Notes: generated from the letters alone by a model not told the origin. Positions 52,822 to 63,193 are shown, counted from the stretch's first letter. The stretch: DNA of 64,000 nt from Roseovarius bejariae (GCF_009669325.1 NZ_SZWE01000001.1:1989501-2053500), one strand, 5' to 3'. A program made the numbers and translations.

Positions 52822-55470
52822 ATGAATGGACTGAACCCAACGCGTGCGAGCCTCCTCGAAACCTTCGGGCTGGATCTTGAACTCTCCCATGGCACGGGCT
52901 GCCAACTGATCGATGATGGTGGGCGCAGATATTTGGATTTTCTGTCTCAGTATGGCGCTTTGCCTTTTGGCCATAATCCGTCGGAAATCTGGTACGCACT
53001 GCACAAACAACAGAGCCTTTTTAGGCCCGCTATGGTGCAGCCGCTGCGCGCGCTTGAAGCTGAACGTTTGGCTGACCGGCTTGCCAGCATTGCTCCGCAT
53101 GATCTGGGCGTGGTGACCTTGGCGAACTCGGGCGCTGAGGCGGTCGAGGCCGCGATCAAGCTTGCAAGGGCGCGAACTGGCCGCGACCACATTCTGTCGA
53201 CCCGTAATGGGTTTCATGGCAAGACCATGGGGGCGCTGTCGGCCACCGGCAAGCCTATGTATCAAAAAGATTTTGGCGGACCTGCGCGCGGCTTCGACTA
53301 TATTGATTTTGGTGATCTCGAGGCGCTGGAAGCAGAGCTATCAGCCAATCACGAACGCATCGCAGCCTTCATCGTTGAGCCTATTCAGGGCGAAGGGGGT
53401 GTGGTCTGCCCTACAGAACGCGGATATCTTGATGCGGTTATCGCGCTTTGCCGCAAGTATGGCGTGCTAAGTATTATCGATGAGATTCAGACCGGACTGG
53501 GTCGTACTGGCCGCCTGTTTGCTTGCGAAGACTGCAACGAGGCGCCTGATATGCTGCTCCTCGGCAAGGCATTAGGCGGTGGTCTAATGCCGATTTCTGC
53601 CGTCATCGTCCGGCCCGAGGTCTGGGATGATCGTTTTGGTTTCCTGCACAGCTCGACCTTCGCCAACAACAACTTGGCCTGTGCCGCGGCGAATGCCACA
53701 CTAGACTTACTCTTAACAGATGACCGAGCCATGATTAAAGCGGTGGCGCAGAATGGCCAATATTTCCAGGACCAGCTAGAGGATCTTGAGCAACGCTTTC
53801 CTGAGGTGTTGAGCGGAGTTCGCGGGCGCGGTTACATGCGAGGGGTTGAATTCCAAAAACCGTTCGAACGGGGCGATTCTGCGTCCATGGCCTTTTGCGG
53901 GCTGAATGGCGGTTTCATTGGGCTCTTGAGCTCATACCTGCTCAATGTCGAGGGAGTCTTGACGGCTCCTGTCTTCAACGACGCCACAGTGATGCGCTTA
54001 CAGCCTCCTTTGATCGCTGGTCGGGCCGAGATCGATCAATGTGTCAACGCGCTTGAGGCCACCTGTGACGTGCTCGACCGCGGAGATTATCGCACGCTTA
54101 TGAGGCATCTAGTGACGCCGAAGCGTCATGCGAAACTGGCTGAAACAGAGCCATACGTGCCTCAGCAGGGTCCAGCCCGAACTGTTCCTAAGCCGACGCC
54201 TGGACGCTTCTGCTTCCTAATCCATTACACTCAGGAAGAAGACCTTTTGCGCTCCGATCCTTCTTTTGCCGATTTCACACCTGAGGAACGCGCCAACTGG
54301 ATGGAGTGGGTCAAGAAGGTTGGTCCAGGTTTCGCATGGCCGGTTTCGGGCGGCACCTCCCACACCGGGGCCAAGGCCGATGGTATGATCATGTCCGTTC
54401 CACTCCTCCCCAAAGACATGATTGGTAAGGGCCGCAAAGACGCACGAAACATGATAAAGGCGTCCGCCGATATGGCGGCCGAGTTCGGAGCGAACCGGTT
54501 TGGCTTAGGGGCCTTTACCTCAATCGTGACCAATGGCGGTGCCGCAGTCTCAGGGCGCGGAGTGCCGATTACCAGCGGTAATACACTTACCACAGTGTCT
54601 GGCGTGACAGCTCTTGAAAGAGCAGCCCAGCGTGTCGGGATTGATCCGGCCAGTGCACATGTGGTTGTGGTAGGAGCAACCGGTGCCATCGGTCGGTTGG
54701 CTAGCTTGATGCTCGCCCGTCGGGCAGGCCAACTGACTTTGGTAGGTAACGCCGGTAACAGGCAAGCGCAGCAGTTCTTGGACCGGGTCACTGATGAGGT
54801 GGTGCACACATTGTCCAAAGAATCCCCGACACTAAGAGCAGGCGGATTGAGTGCTGCTGTGAAGACCCTGCTTCCTCAGCAAGGCACAGAATTGACCAGG
54901 GGGGTGGCAGAAGACTTCACCCGAGCCTGCGTAGAAAATGGCCGACCAGTCCCGATCAGCGCGACGACAGACCTGAACAGCGCGCTAGAGACGGCGGATC
55001 TGGTCCTTGTGGCTACTAGCTCTGAGGTGACAGTTCTGGATCCGACAGACCTTCGGCCGGGTACGATCGTATGTGACGTAGCGCGGCCCCCCAATGTGGC
55101 CCAAGCTGATCTTTCGGAAAAAGGCGTACTCGTCTTTGACGGTGGTCTAGTCAGCCCCCCATTTCCCGTGAACCTCGGGCCTTTCCAGAATCTGCCCGAT
55201 GATCTGTGCTGGGGCTGCCTCGGTGAAACCATGCTCCTGGCGCTTGAGGGAGAGACAGACGATTACAGCCTCGGACGGGATCTGAGCCTAGCGGACGCAG
55301 ATCGTATATCCGAAATGGCTCGCCGGCATGGCTTCGAGCCCGCCGAGCCTCAGTGGTATGGTCAATCTTTGGAGGATGCCGATTTTGCACGGGTGGCTGA
55401 GGCTCTGATGCAGCGGCAGATATCCGAGGGTTCTACAAAGTCGATCGCGACATTGCAGCCGGCAGAATGA
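52822..55470 (+). CDS. Fusion of class III aminotransferase and acyl-ACP-reductase-like enzyme
   Basis: An 882-residue fusion. Residues 1 to about 430 are a class III PLP aminotransferase: LANSGAEAVEAAIKLARARTG, IIDEIQTGLGRTGRLFACED and PLP lysine 249 in LLLGKALGGGLMP. Residues about 465-855 resemble cyanobacterial long-chain acyl-ACP reductases: RFCFLIHYTQEEDLLRSDPS, LGAFTSIVTN, PITSGNTLTT, NAD-binding VVVGATGAIGRLASL, and GCLGETMLLALEG. In the last, Cys799 aligns (from memory) with the reductase's catalytic cysteine. The two halves could turn an acyl-ACP into a fatty aldehyde and then a long-chain amine. Whether the product is a free amine or an aminolipid is unknown. Confidence 0.82.
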   Translation: MNGLNPTRASLLETFGLDLELSHGTGCQLIDDGGRRYLDFLSQYGALPFGHNPSEIWYALHKQQSLFRPAMVQPLRALEAERLADRLASIAPHDLGVVTLANSGAEAVEAAIKLARARTGRDHILSTRNGFHGKTMGALSATGKPMYQKDFGGPARGFDYIDFGDLEALEAELSANHERIAAFIVEPIQGEGGVVCPTERGYLDAVIALCRKYGVLSIIDEIQTGLGRTGRLFACEDCNEAPDMLLLGKALGGGLMPISAVIVRPEVWDDRFGFLHSSTFANNNLACAAANATLDLLLTDDRAMIKAVAQNGQYFQDQLEDLEQRFPEVLSGVRGRGYMRGVEFQKPFERGDSASMAFCGLNGGFIGLLSSYLLNVEGVLTAPVFNDATVMRLQPPLIAGRAEIDQCVNALEATCDVLDRGDYRTLMRHLVTPKRHAKLAETEPYVPQQGPARTVPKPTPGRFCFLIHYTQEEDLLRSDPSFADFTPEERANWMEWVKKVGPGFAWPVSGGTSHTGAKADGMIMSVPLLPKDMIGKGRKDARNMIKASADMAAEFGANRFGLGAFTSIVTNGGAAVSGRGVPITSGNTLTTVSGVTALERAAQRVGIDPASAHVVVVGATGAIGRLASLMLARRAGQLTLVGNAGNRQAQQFLDRVTDEVVHTLSKESPTLRAGGLSAAVKTLLPQQGTELTRGVAEDFTRACVENGRPVPISATTDLNSALETADLVLVATSSEVTVLDPTDLRPGTIVCDVARPPNVAQADLSEKGVLVFDGGLVSPPFPVNLGPFQNLPDDLCWGCLGETMLLALEGETDDYSLGRDLSLADADRISEMARRHGFEPAEPQWYGQSLEDADFARVAEALMQRQISEGSTKSIATLQPAE

Positions 55471-56202
55471 TGCATCTCCTCTAGCACATATTGGTCCTCC
55501 ATATGGTGCAATAACGCCAACCTTCGCAGGCGCCGAATTAGTTATCATGTAAGGGCAGGCAGTGATGCAGAAGACAAGCGCCGACTTTTGCACGCTCTTA
55601 TGGCTACAAACGAAGGCCAATTCGTCATTGGTTTAAAATTTAACTCCGCCGATGACGTTCCAAAAGATGCCGAGCACGTCGATGCGGCGGGCGTTTATGA
55701 AAAGGCAGGTGAACGCCAATTCCTTCACCTCTCCTCAGGGTGCTACCTCTGTTCTTGCCGGATCACTTCGGCGACGGCACCTCGCCTCAACTGAGCTTCG
55801 GCCTCTCAGTCGTGATCAAAGGTTGCCAGCAGCACCACTGCGACGTCAAGGCGCAGGTTGTGCGGAGTGCGGGTCGGATGCCCGGTATTCATTGCAGTTT
55901 GCGTGTGACTTTAATTCCCCGCGGGAGCACCCGGACATAGAGACGCGCGATGCTACAGGCCTACTGCGCCGCGCCAAACTGCAATATTTGCGTCACCCAG
56001 TGTCGCCGCTAGGGGTTTCCAGTAGTCTGTTGGGCTTTGCGAAAGCGTTAGCCATAAAAACAGCGACATTCTGGCAAAGAAAAAGTGCATACAACACAGG
56101 GCCGAAGGGCATTACAAGAAGTAATCTAAAACAAAACCCAGATCCTCGTACACTCATGTCTATGCTCATTTTCGCAAGTAGGCGTATTTTGTGCAAGTGC
56201 CT
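55471..56202 (+). other. Intergenic region, no supported gene
   Basis: A 732-base stretch between two convergent genes (the fusion on + and the secreted protein on the minus strand). Open frames exist (for example at 55588) but show no family similarity, and the fragments look like random coding. No clear terminator hairpin was found. Confidence 0.35.
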
Positions 56203-57777
56203 TCACTCCGCCACGTGGCGGAGGGTCGGTATGTGCCGGTCGCCGTTTCCAATCTCGTACTGCGTTGTCCGGTCGTTAGGATCATGCGAGACAAAGTCCG
56301 TGATGCCACTGTCCGAATGGTGTCGTTCCCACCCCGATAGCGTTCCACTCTCGTCATAGCGCGCCTTATCTGTCCACGCGGCTGACCAGAAAAGCACTGG
56401 GTCGAAATAGGCGTCGCGCCCGCTTGCATCGTAATCAATAGACAAAAGCCGTTTCTCGCCGTCTTTGCCCTTCGTATATCGGCGCACTTGGTGTTCGGGG
56501 AAGTCAATAGAGATCATCGCTGGGGCGCTGTCGTGAACGCCATTATCTGCGAAAACCCCAATATCGACTCGTGAAACGCGGCGTTCGCTAAAACTCTTGC
56601 CATGGGCGACCAGTTCGGTCCACGGGTCATGCCAGGCAATACGGATGCGGGCCGTACGGCCATCAGCTCCTTGCGGTTCAATCCAGACGCGCTGTGGGTC
56701 GCCGCGTAGCAATCGCCACTCGAAAGTTAAGGGCCGCTCGTTCGGTGCAGACGTGTCCTCGGCTGTAATCAACAACTCGCGTTTCCAAGCAAAGCCCCGC
56801 CACAAACGTCCGATCGCGGCAGGGGTATCTAGAAGGCGTTCGTCCAGCTTGGCAAGGCCAGCGGCTGCAGAGAAATCCTCATCAATGACCCGCAACCGCA
56901 CCAGCGGTGGGGTATCTTCCGGACGCAAGTTCGCGGCTTGCGCCACCATTCGGCCCGTGCGAATGAGTCGACTGTCGAATGCAGGCGGATGCGCCTTTCC
57001 TGACAAATAATCCGCTCGTGTTGAGACGGTCTTAAGGTTCCGGCGCAGGATCATCTGAATGGTTGGGGCGATTAGACGTTTCTCACTCAGGTATTCAAAT
57101 GTATCGCGGGGCAGGGCGGCGAGGGTCAGGGCTACAGCATTGAGGAACGGCTGGTCTGAGAACGATGACCCCTGACTAATGATCATGTAGGGCCAGTTGA
57201 CTGGGAAACGATCCTCGGCGTCGTAATCGCGGTGCTCAGGATAGACGTAAATATGGTTGTTTGCGTAAAGGGCCGTTGTGGCAGCGCGCCAGAAAGCACT
57301 CGTCATCGCAAGGCGCGGTAGGCTGCGAGGTGCTGCACCGCCCGTCATTGCCGTTGAAGAATTTCCTAACACGACGGCAGGAAATATGACACGGCCTGCA
57401 AGGCCAAAGTCGAGGCCATTGGCGGCAAGATCGGAGCTGTACTTCAGGTGCGAAAGGTTTGGATACAGGTTTGGGCTAAGGGATGAGTGGCCACGGTCGC
57501 GGTTATCGTAGAGGACACCCGTGAAGCCGTTGATGTCACCCTGACCTTTGAAAACCCTTAAGAGCCTTACACCGTCCTCGGTATTCTGGGCGCCTACTAT
57601 GGGCAATTCCTCGTCGGGCTTGGGTACTTCGACCCCCGACGCTGCCCAGACACCGGGCTGTATCTGAACCATATCATTCTTGGTCAGAAGTATCTCTCTG
57701 GCGTCGACTGGCAGACTCAGCAAAACCACGATTAATTTGGTGCACAGGACCTTGAGTAGGATAAGCCTTTTTTGCAT
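56203..57777 (-). CDS. Secreted protein of unknown function
   Basis: A 524-residue protein with a signal peptide (MQKRLILLKVLCTKLIVVLL, ending near LPVDA-REI). The body has aromatic- and acidic-rich strands (VWAASGVEVPKPDEELPIVG, NHIYVYPEHRDYDAEDRFPV) and a later region with Ig-like or beta-sheet character (WHDPWTELVAHGKSFSERRV). I do not recognise a family, and no catalytic motif can be supported. ATG at 57777 was chosen because it places the hydrophobic segment at the N-terminus; an extension to 57846 is less convincing. It stands alone, without operon partners. Confidence 0.65.
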   Translation of the reverse strand: MQKRLILLKVLCTKLIVVLLSLPVDAREILLTKNDMVQIQPGVWAASGVEVPKPDEELPIVGAQNTEDGVRLLRVFKGQGDINGFTGVLYDNRDRGHSSLSPNLYPNLSHLKYSSDLAANGLDFGLAGRVIFPAVVLGNSSTAMTGGAAPRSLPRLAMTSAFWRAATTALYANNHIYVYPEHRDYDAEDRFPVNWPYMIISQGSSFSDQPFLNAVALTLAALPRDTFEYLSEKRLIAPTIQMILRRNLKTVSTRADYLSGKAHPPAFDSRLIRTGRMVAQAANLRPEDTPPLVRLRVIDEDFSAAAGLAKLDERLLDTPAAIGRLWRGFAWKRELLITAEDTSAPNERPLTFEWRLLRGDPQRVWIEPQGADGRTARIRIAWHDPWTELVAHGKSFSERRVSRVDIGVFADNGVHDSAPAMISIDFPEHQVRRYTKGKDGEKRLLSIDYDASGRDAYFDPVLFWSAAWTDKARYDESGTLSGWERHHSDSGITDFVSHDPNDRTTQYEIGNGDRHIPTLRHVAE

Positions 57778-58172
57778 CTGAAAATATCCGCCGGACCTGC
57801 CCATCGCTGCGTTGTGAATTGTCATAGCCTCCCCGGTATGTGTCAATATGCACTTGCCAAGTTATTCTCGGCCGGTTGCGAGGGGCGGTATGAATGCTTT
57901 AAGGATGCCATCTCTGCGGCATAGACATTTCAAAGCCGTCATGGCGTTTGCATGACGATGGCGGTAACAAGTAATGGCGAGCGCGAAAATTGTGTTGCCG
58001 CAGTACTCGCCAGCTGCTGTTTGAAGCAATGTAATCGTGATCCTTGGGTTCAGGAAACAGTATGCCTGCCGTTGGGGATTTGAAGCTCACATGTTGTCTG
58101 ACCATCATGGCTACCAATGCGAACAGCCAGCACCTGATTTTGATTGCGCGACCACCAGCAATGTCCCATAAC

Positions 58173-58300
58173 TGAACCGCCCCGGTTTTCCCGGAGGCTG
58201 ATTAATTCGTTTAACGCGACTTTATCGAACTCGCTGCACTAATCATAGAACTTCTCCTCGGACACTGCTGATGGGATGTTTTCGATGGGTTGCAGCAGGC
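58173..58300 (-). mobile_element. Remnant of the right end of IS3-family element B
   Basis: On the reverse strand this matches the final part of orfB and the right end of the element at 40899-42290: the terminal TGAACCGCCCCGG at 58173, the AACTTCTCCTCGG stretch and the GGGTTGCAGCAGG stretch of orfB read backwards, with several point differences. The match fades near 58300. It shows that a second, diverged copy once inserted here. Confidence 0.75.
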
Positions 58301-58643
58301 ATCGAATGTTGGCCCTGGATCCATTCCAACTGCGCCACGCCCCACAAATGACTGCGGGCATCCTCCAGTACCCTCAGAAAGCCTGTCAGAGCATTTTTTC
58401 GGCGTCGGGCAATGCGGGCCTGTTCATTTGTTCCTCATCGGCAAGCTCTACTGCCTCCGTGGCGGGAGCAGCAGGCACCGCATCGTGCCATGGCATTAAA
58501 CCGCCTGACGTAATCTCCCCAAAACTGCTGTTTGAATGTTACCCAGTCGTGAGTGTTAGAGGCAATTCTGAACTTCAATTATTCGGGATTGTCGCTGTCG
58601 GGGGACGCAAGCCTGATGCCCTGAACTAGGAACTGACAGGGTT

Positions 58644-58745
58644 GTGCAGGTGAAAGGACTGAGGGAGATTGCTTTGATTTATGAATTGAAGAAGCAGGGC
58701 ATGAGCGTCTTTGTGATTGCGGGCAAGGTTGGCTATGATGGCGGT
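58644..58745 (+). pseudogene. IS21-like transposase N-terminal fragment
   Basis: The frame reads KGLREIALIYELKKQGMSVF followed by VIAGKVGYDGG, similar to the start of IS21-family IstA proteins (helix-turn-helix with the EI/ELKKQG-S pattern). Similarity ends after about 30 residues, so this is a short stub inside other remnants. Moderate certainty only. Confidence 0.4.
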
Positions 58746-58861
58746 CATGGACTTCCTATGAAAGGTGCGTCCACCCAGTCAGTTACGGTTCGAGGCCGGT
58801 TCGAGATCCCACCGTCACATTTTTTATCCAAGAATGATTTTTAAAAGTATCAAGATTCGGT

Positions 58862-59491
58862 TTATGTAACTTTCAGCTGACGCAGCCGCAGAATACCACC
58901 AAGACCAAGCGCCGAGAGCAGTAGTGGCAGACCAGCGGGAAGCGGGATAATGCCGTACCGTCCATAAACCGATAGATGGCTGAGGTCTTTATTGTTAAGT
59001 CCGCTGGTCTCCCAGTGACCATCTTCAGCGAGACTTACGTCTTCATACAAATAAGAAATGAAATTATTTCCTGCTTTCAGTACGATCATAACGTCTTCAA
59101 AGGAATCAAGACTGCCAGGTTTCATATTCCAAGTGCCATCGGAATCATTTAAACCTTCCACCGTCAATCCAATATTATCTGTTGTCTCGTCTTCATCGAC
59201 TTTGTCATAGAAAATCCACCCTGTGAGACCAAAAATACCAACGGTCGCGTCGGGGCTGACAGAGTCGTCATCGGGTCTATGGCCGGGGTCAAATGTATCG
59301 GTGTTGAAGTTGACTTTATTGTCGTTTTTGGGATCAGGATTATACGCTCCGAAACAGGCCGCTGATGCTTCGGTCAAATCATTGTTAGAGCAGGTAGCAT
59401 CGTTATACCAAGTCGCCGCCTGAACTCCGGAGACGCCGAGCATTACCAAGTTGACTACCGCTAACGTCGTTATTGCCAAATTACTAAACAT
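58862..59491 (-). CDS. VPLPA-CTERM-type sorted secreted protein
   Basis: A 209-residue secreted protein. The signal peptide is FSNLAITTLAVVNLVMLGVS, followed by GVQA-ATW. The body is rich in Asp, Asn and Gly with two Cys pairs near the front (TCSNNDLTEASAACFGAYNP). The C-terminus is IIPLPAGLPLLLSALGLGGI then LRLRQLKVT, an LPA-type sorting helix with a short basic tail. It is the second intact predicted substrate of the exosortase at 38690 (the first is at 51294). ATG at 59491 gives the signal peptide at the N-terminus. No enzymatic motif is visible, so it may be structural. Confidence 0.83.
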   Translation of the reverse strand: MFSNLAITTLAVVNLVMLGVSGVQAATWYNDATCSNNDLTEASAACFGAYNPDPKNDNKVNFNTDTFDPGHRPDDDSVSPDATVGIFGLTGWIFYDKVDEDETTDNIGLTVEGLNDSDGTWNMKPGSLDSFEDVMIVLKAGNNFISYLYEDVSLAEDGHWETSGLNNKDLSHLSVYGRYGIIPLPAGLPLLLSALGLGGILRLRQLKVT

Positions 59492-59799
59492 ATCTACCAA
59501 CCCCTCTATTAAATATCTATGGTGCTGGCTCAAGCGCCCCAATCTTAGAAAATCCGTTGACGCTAGTGCACATGAAGTTCGCTAAATTTTGCCACATTCG
59601 GTCGGGAGAATCGAATCTAATCAAATATTTGACGGATATCTGCCTCAAAACACAACTTAGGATGAAGATTGCTCAGGAGAATTTCGACCACAGGCGGTAA
59701 AGGCCGGCTAGAATAACGGCTGCTGTATGTTTGCGTCATGCACAATTCTCGATTTTAATTGCTATGTGTTCCCAACTGGAAACAAAGAGATGTGGTTGC

Positions 59800-60735
59800 C
59801 CCTTCGTGCGCGCAGTGATTCGCCTGAAATGCACTGACTGTAAGTTGGCAAACTGCCGATGGGTCCGGCGCAGATAGGCTGCCAAAGCCTTGCGATCCTT
59901 CTAGGAGCAAAAGTTCAGAGAATGGCACACCAGATACACAATGCAAGTCTAGGCCATGGAGTCAGGAAAGGCCGCCGTGACCGCATCCGGAAAGCGCTTA
60001 AGCCATCCACGACCGCGATCAGGATGTCGTGGACGCCAAGGTTCTTCAGCTCGTTCATAATCGAGAACCAGAATTTGGCGCCTTCGTTCTCGGCAATCAA
60101 TAGGCCCAGAACCTTACGTTGGCCATTGCGGGTGAAGCCGAGGGCGATACAGTCGGCCTTGTTCTTGACCGTCTGGCTGTCGGCATCTCGGATCTCATCA
60201 GTTGCGCGTCGACGAGCACGATGGGATCCATCCTGAACAGTGCCAGTGATTACCATTCGCAGACCTCGTCCAGCACGACATCGGTGACTCGGCTGAAACA
60301 GGTTGGGCGAGACATTCGGGCCATAGAGATCGAGCAGCTATGCCTAGATGTCCCGCACCCCCAGCCCGGCGGAGTTGAGCCCGATGATCTTGTTATCCAT
60401 GCCGTCTATCCGAGGCTGGCCCTTCTTCATCAGTTCCGGCTCGAAGCTGCTGTCCTGGCCCCACATGATCGCCACAAGCAATTCCTCGTCTTGCCCCTCC
60501 AGAACCTTGGTCGATGTTCCGTTATGCCGTTTGGGTTGGCCTGACTGCGCACACTCACCATCTTCATGGCCGAGATCCCTGGTCAGTTCGGCCCCAAGCA
60601 TCCGCTTCATGAGCTTAATCTTCAGCTTTTTCATCAGCCCAGCGTCGCCAAGCAGGTTTTCAGGGCGCTCCACGCCCTTCAGCCGTTCATCGAGGATTTC
60701 TTTCGAGATGGTCAGTCATGCGCCTTTTGGTGAAG
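59800..60735 (-). pseudogene. IS256-family transposase remnant
   Basis: Several broken frames on the minus strand together resemble an IS256 (mutator-type) transposase: ERPENLLGDAGLMKKLKIKL, VLGLLIAENEGAKFWFSIMN and ELKNLGVHDILIAVVDGLSA, then TCIVYLVCHSLNF. The GAKFW and VVDGL blocks contain the family's conserved DDE neighbourhood. Frames change at least twice and stop codons interrupt it, so it is inactive. Confidence 0.7.
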
Positions 60736-60746
60736 CATGAGCCGGA

Positions 60747-61670
60747 TCAGTCATAAATAGGTCGTACACTCTCCGAACAATTCAACAAATCTGATACCGT
60801 TTTACCCATTATTGCGACGAGTTTATGACTTTCGGCTGCCGTGCCGACCACGAATTCCCTTTCGCCACATTGGATTTCAAACCCCAATGTCCAGAATGCA
60901 ATGAAGCAGTCCCACTTTTCGGACAGTATTGCAGCTTCACTAAGGTGTATCGGGTTTAGGCTACATGCTGCTTCTTTTTGTTCCAAGCCTACCCAATATG
61001 CGTCGTCATGCGTCTGCCGATCAAGGGCGGAATGGGGCCTTTTGGTATTGTAGAAGGTCATCCAGGTCGATCCGGTGAACTGGCTGCCTTGATCCGTATT
61101 CATGATCTCGGGCGGGCCATGTTTGGCGACGGCCTCGCTCAAAGCCTCAACACAGAAGTCGGCGTGCATCGTGTTCGACAACCGCCAGCTCAGCACCTTG
61201 CGCGTGGCCCAATCCATGATGACCACCAGGTAGAGAAAGCCGTTCTTGTCAGGCACGAACGTGATATCGGCGCACCAGACCTGATTGGGGCGATCGATCT
61301 GCATCTTTCTCAGCAAATACGGGAAGACCGGATGCCGGAGATGCGGCTGACTGGTTCGGGGGGGTTTGTAGATTGCCTCCAAACCTATCTTCGCCATCAG
61401 CCGCCTTACACGATGCCGTCCTATGGCGATCCCTTCCCGGCGCAGATAGGCTGCGATCTGGCGGCTGCCGAAGAACGGATATTTGGCGAACACCCGATCG
61501 CTCTCTTTCATCATCGCCAGCGTGTCAGCATCGATCCCGACAGGCGTGGAATAGAACGCCGGCCGGCTGAGCCGCACCAGCTTGCATTTTTGACTGATAC
61601 TGAGCTGCAGGTAGTCCCGCTTGTTCATCGCGGTTGGCATGTCACTCGGACCGATGGCGTTCGATGCCAA
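60747..61670 (-). pseudogene. IS3-family orfB with internal deletion
   Basis: The frame encodes a 307-residue protein reading SISQKCKLVRLSRPAFYSTP, VRRLMAKIGLEAIYKPPRTS and VWCADITFVPDKNGFLYLVV (first Asp), then NTDQGSQFTGSTWMTFY (second Asp). It then jumps directly to NTKRPHSALDRQTHDDAYW. About 50 residues around the catalytic Glu are missing, so the transposase is dead although its frame is open. The C-terminal 70 residues after DDAYW are not typical of the family. The element's orfA follows on the right. Confidence 0.75.
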
Positions 61671-61682
61671 CCTTCTCGGGGC

Positions 61683-61958
61683 TCATCGCTTCAGCCCTTC
61701 CGACAAAAAATCATTCTCGACCGCGAACCTTCCTATCTTGGCGTGCAGCTCTTTCACCTCGGCTTCGGTCGGGCCGCTCTGCTTGCCACCCGAGAACACA
61801 TCAGCAATGCCCTCAATAGCTTGTTGCTTCCATGTGCTGACTTGGTTCGGATGCAGTTGATGCTTTGCCGCGACCTCCTACACGGTCTTGTCACCACGCG
61901 GCGCTTACAACGCTACCTTGGCCTTAAACTGGTCTGTAAAGTTCCGGCGCTTTGCCAT
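61683..61958 (-). pseudogene. IS3-family orfA with two nonsense mutations
   Basis: On the minus strand the frame reads AKRRNFTDQFKAKVAL, stop, APRGDKTV, stop, EVAAKHQLHPNQVSTWKQQA, then IEGIADVFSGGKQSGPTEAE and a basic tail. This is a typical IS3 orfA with two in-frame stops (a TAA and a TAG). It belongs with the damaged orfB beside it. The left end of the IS lies near 62020, right where the integrase remnant stops. Confidence 0.72.
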
Positions 61959-62021
61959 TCTCGTATCCCTGCAAAAGTTTGGGGTACACCTTAGCCGACT
62001 GTCCGATTTTCTGGCACCACT

Positions 62022-63007
62022 TCACACATGGGGCGTTGCGGGAATATCGTTATCGGCGAGGAAATTGCGCATCGCCATCTTGTTGAGCGGGCCGCCCTTT
62101 GCATTCGGAAACAGATACCCTTTTCGAGAATGCGGTTCCGCCAACTCGATGACATGTCGCGCCTCATAACTGAGAGGATCAGTAAACCCTTGGTCGTTAT
62201 CTGCCCGGCCCTTGACGTGGAGTGGTGGGATTTCCCAAACGGGACCCAGGACTTGCTCGAAACGCATGTTGTTGACAGAGTCCGCGCGAACCCCCGTCAG
62301 GATTAGCATTCTCATTGCCAGTTGTACCGGGTCATCATCTGAAAGGGTTGCATAAAACGCAGGGAGATCTTGCCAAGGAAGTGCCAAATGCGGTGTCGCG
62401 CGCTTCTTGTTTTCTTTGAGAATGATAACCGCATCTTCGATAACAGCCCGGTTCAAAAGGAAACATTATTGCGCGCGCGTATTTGAAAACGCTTCTCAGC
62501 CGTGGAACAGCCTTCTTGGCGGTCACCGGTTTTTCGTGCCAGATCGGAATCAGGGCATGTGTGATGTCGTCCTGATCGATTTTTACTATTGGCATTTTCA
62601 CTAGATTTGACAAAACGTGCAGCCGTAAGGGGGGTGAACCATTCGCCATCCGAGCCATTGTGTTTGAGGCTCTCTTTGTGTGGCTCATAAGCCATCTAGG
62701 CCAGAGGCTAGAGCCGACCTTATTTCAGGTTACCTTGTTGAATCCCGAGACGACGCTGTTTGATGGGGTCTGTATCATTGCTGACCTGCTCTCGGGCCGA
62801 TGCTGCTTTCTTGCGAGCCTCGGCAAGGCTGACCCGTCCGAATGATCCGAGTCCTATCTCTCGTTGGCGGCCCCAAAGGGTAAAGCGGCAGACCTATTGC
62901 GCGCCACCATCGGCGCGCTTATGAAGCCAAAGGCCTTGCTCATCACAATGTTTGCCTGCAGGCAGAGATCTGAGTTGTACGACTGTAAATGCATTAGATT
63001 TTGCCAT
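62022..63007 (-). pseudogene. Tyrosine recombinase / integrase remnant (P4-type)
   Basis: Joined fragments read like a P4-type integrase. The start (ATG at 63007) gives AKSNAFTVVQLRSLPAGKHC and the arm-binding domain VCRFTLWGRQREIGLGSFGR, broken by a TAG after RADGGAQ. The middle reads WFTPLRLHVLSNLVKMPIV and ITHALIPIWHEKPVTAKKAV, then, after a frameshift near 62455, HLALPWQDLPAFYATLSDDD, MRMLILTGVRADSVNNMRF (first Arg region) and KGYLFPNAKGGPL. It ends at TPHV, just before the HxxR box and the catalytic Tyr, where the IS3 element begins. It is inactive and marks a former genomic island. No tRNA was seen next to it. Confidence 0.78.
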
Positions 63008-63143
63008 GATATTATCCCTTCTTTTCTATACTTTCTGGCGTGAAACTGCCGGGCTCATTCCGGGATGTGATAATACAATAAATCACGGAAATTTAAGGAA
63101 AATTAATTCCGGTGGCACCCAATGAGAACGTATGACACAAAAA

Positions 63144-63170
63144 GGATACCCCTCCGGCGGGGATATTTGG
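63144..63170 (+). repeat. CCCCTCCGGCGGGG inverted repeat with flanking ATA/ATATTT
   Basis: GGATACCCCTCCGGCGGGG continues as ATATTTGG and is a near-perfect hairpin. Similar sequences recur between genes in Rhodobacterales genomes in my recollection. Read on the minus strand, the hairpin is followed by CCTTTTTG and could serve as a terminator. It marks the edge between island remnant and core gene. Confidence 0.5.
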
Positions 63171-63193
63171 AAAAAGAAGAAAGGGCAGGGGCA

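Noticed and set aside
55588..55794. 68-codon frame after the aminotransferase fusion
   Set aside because: No similarity to any family, and the surrounding bases read as non-coding.
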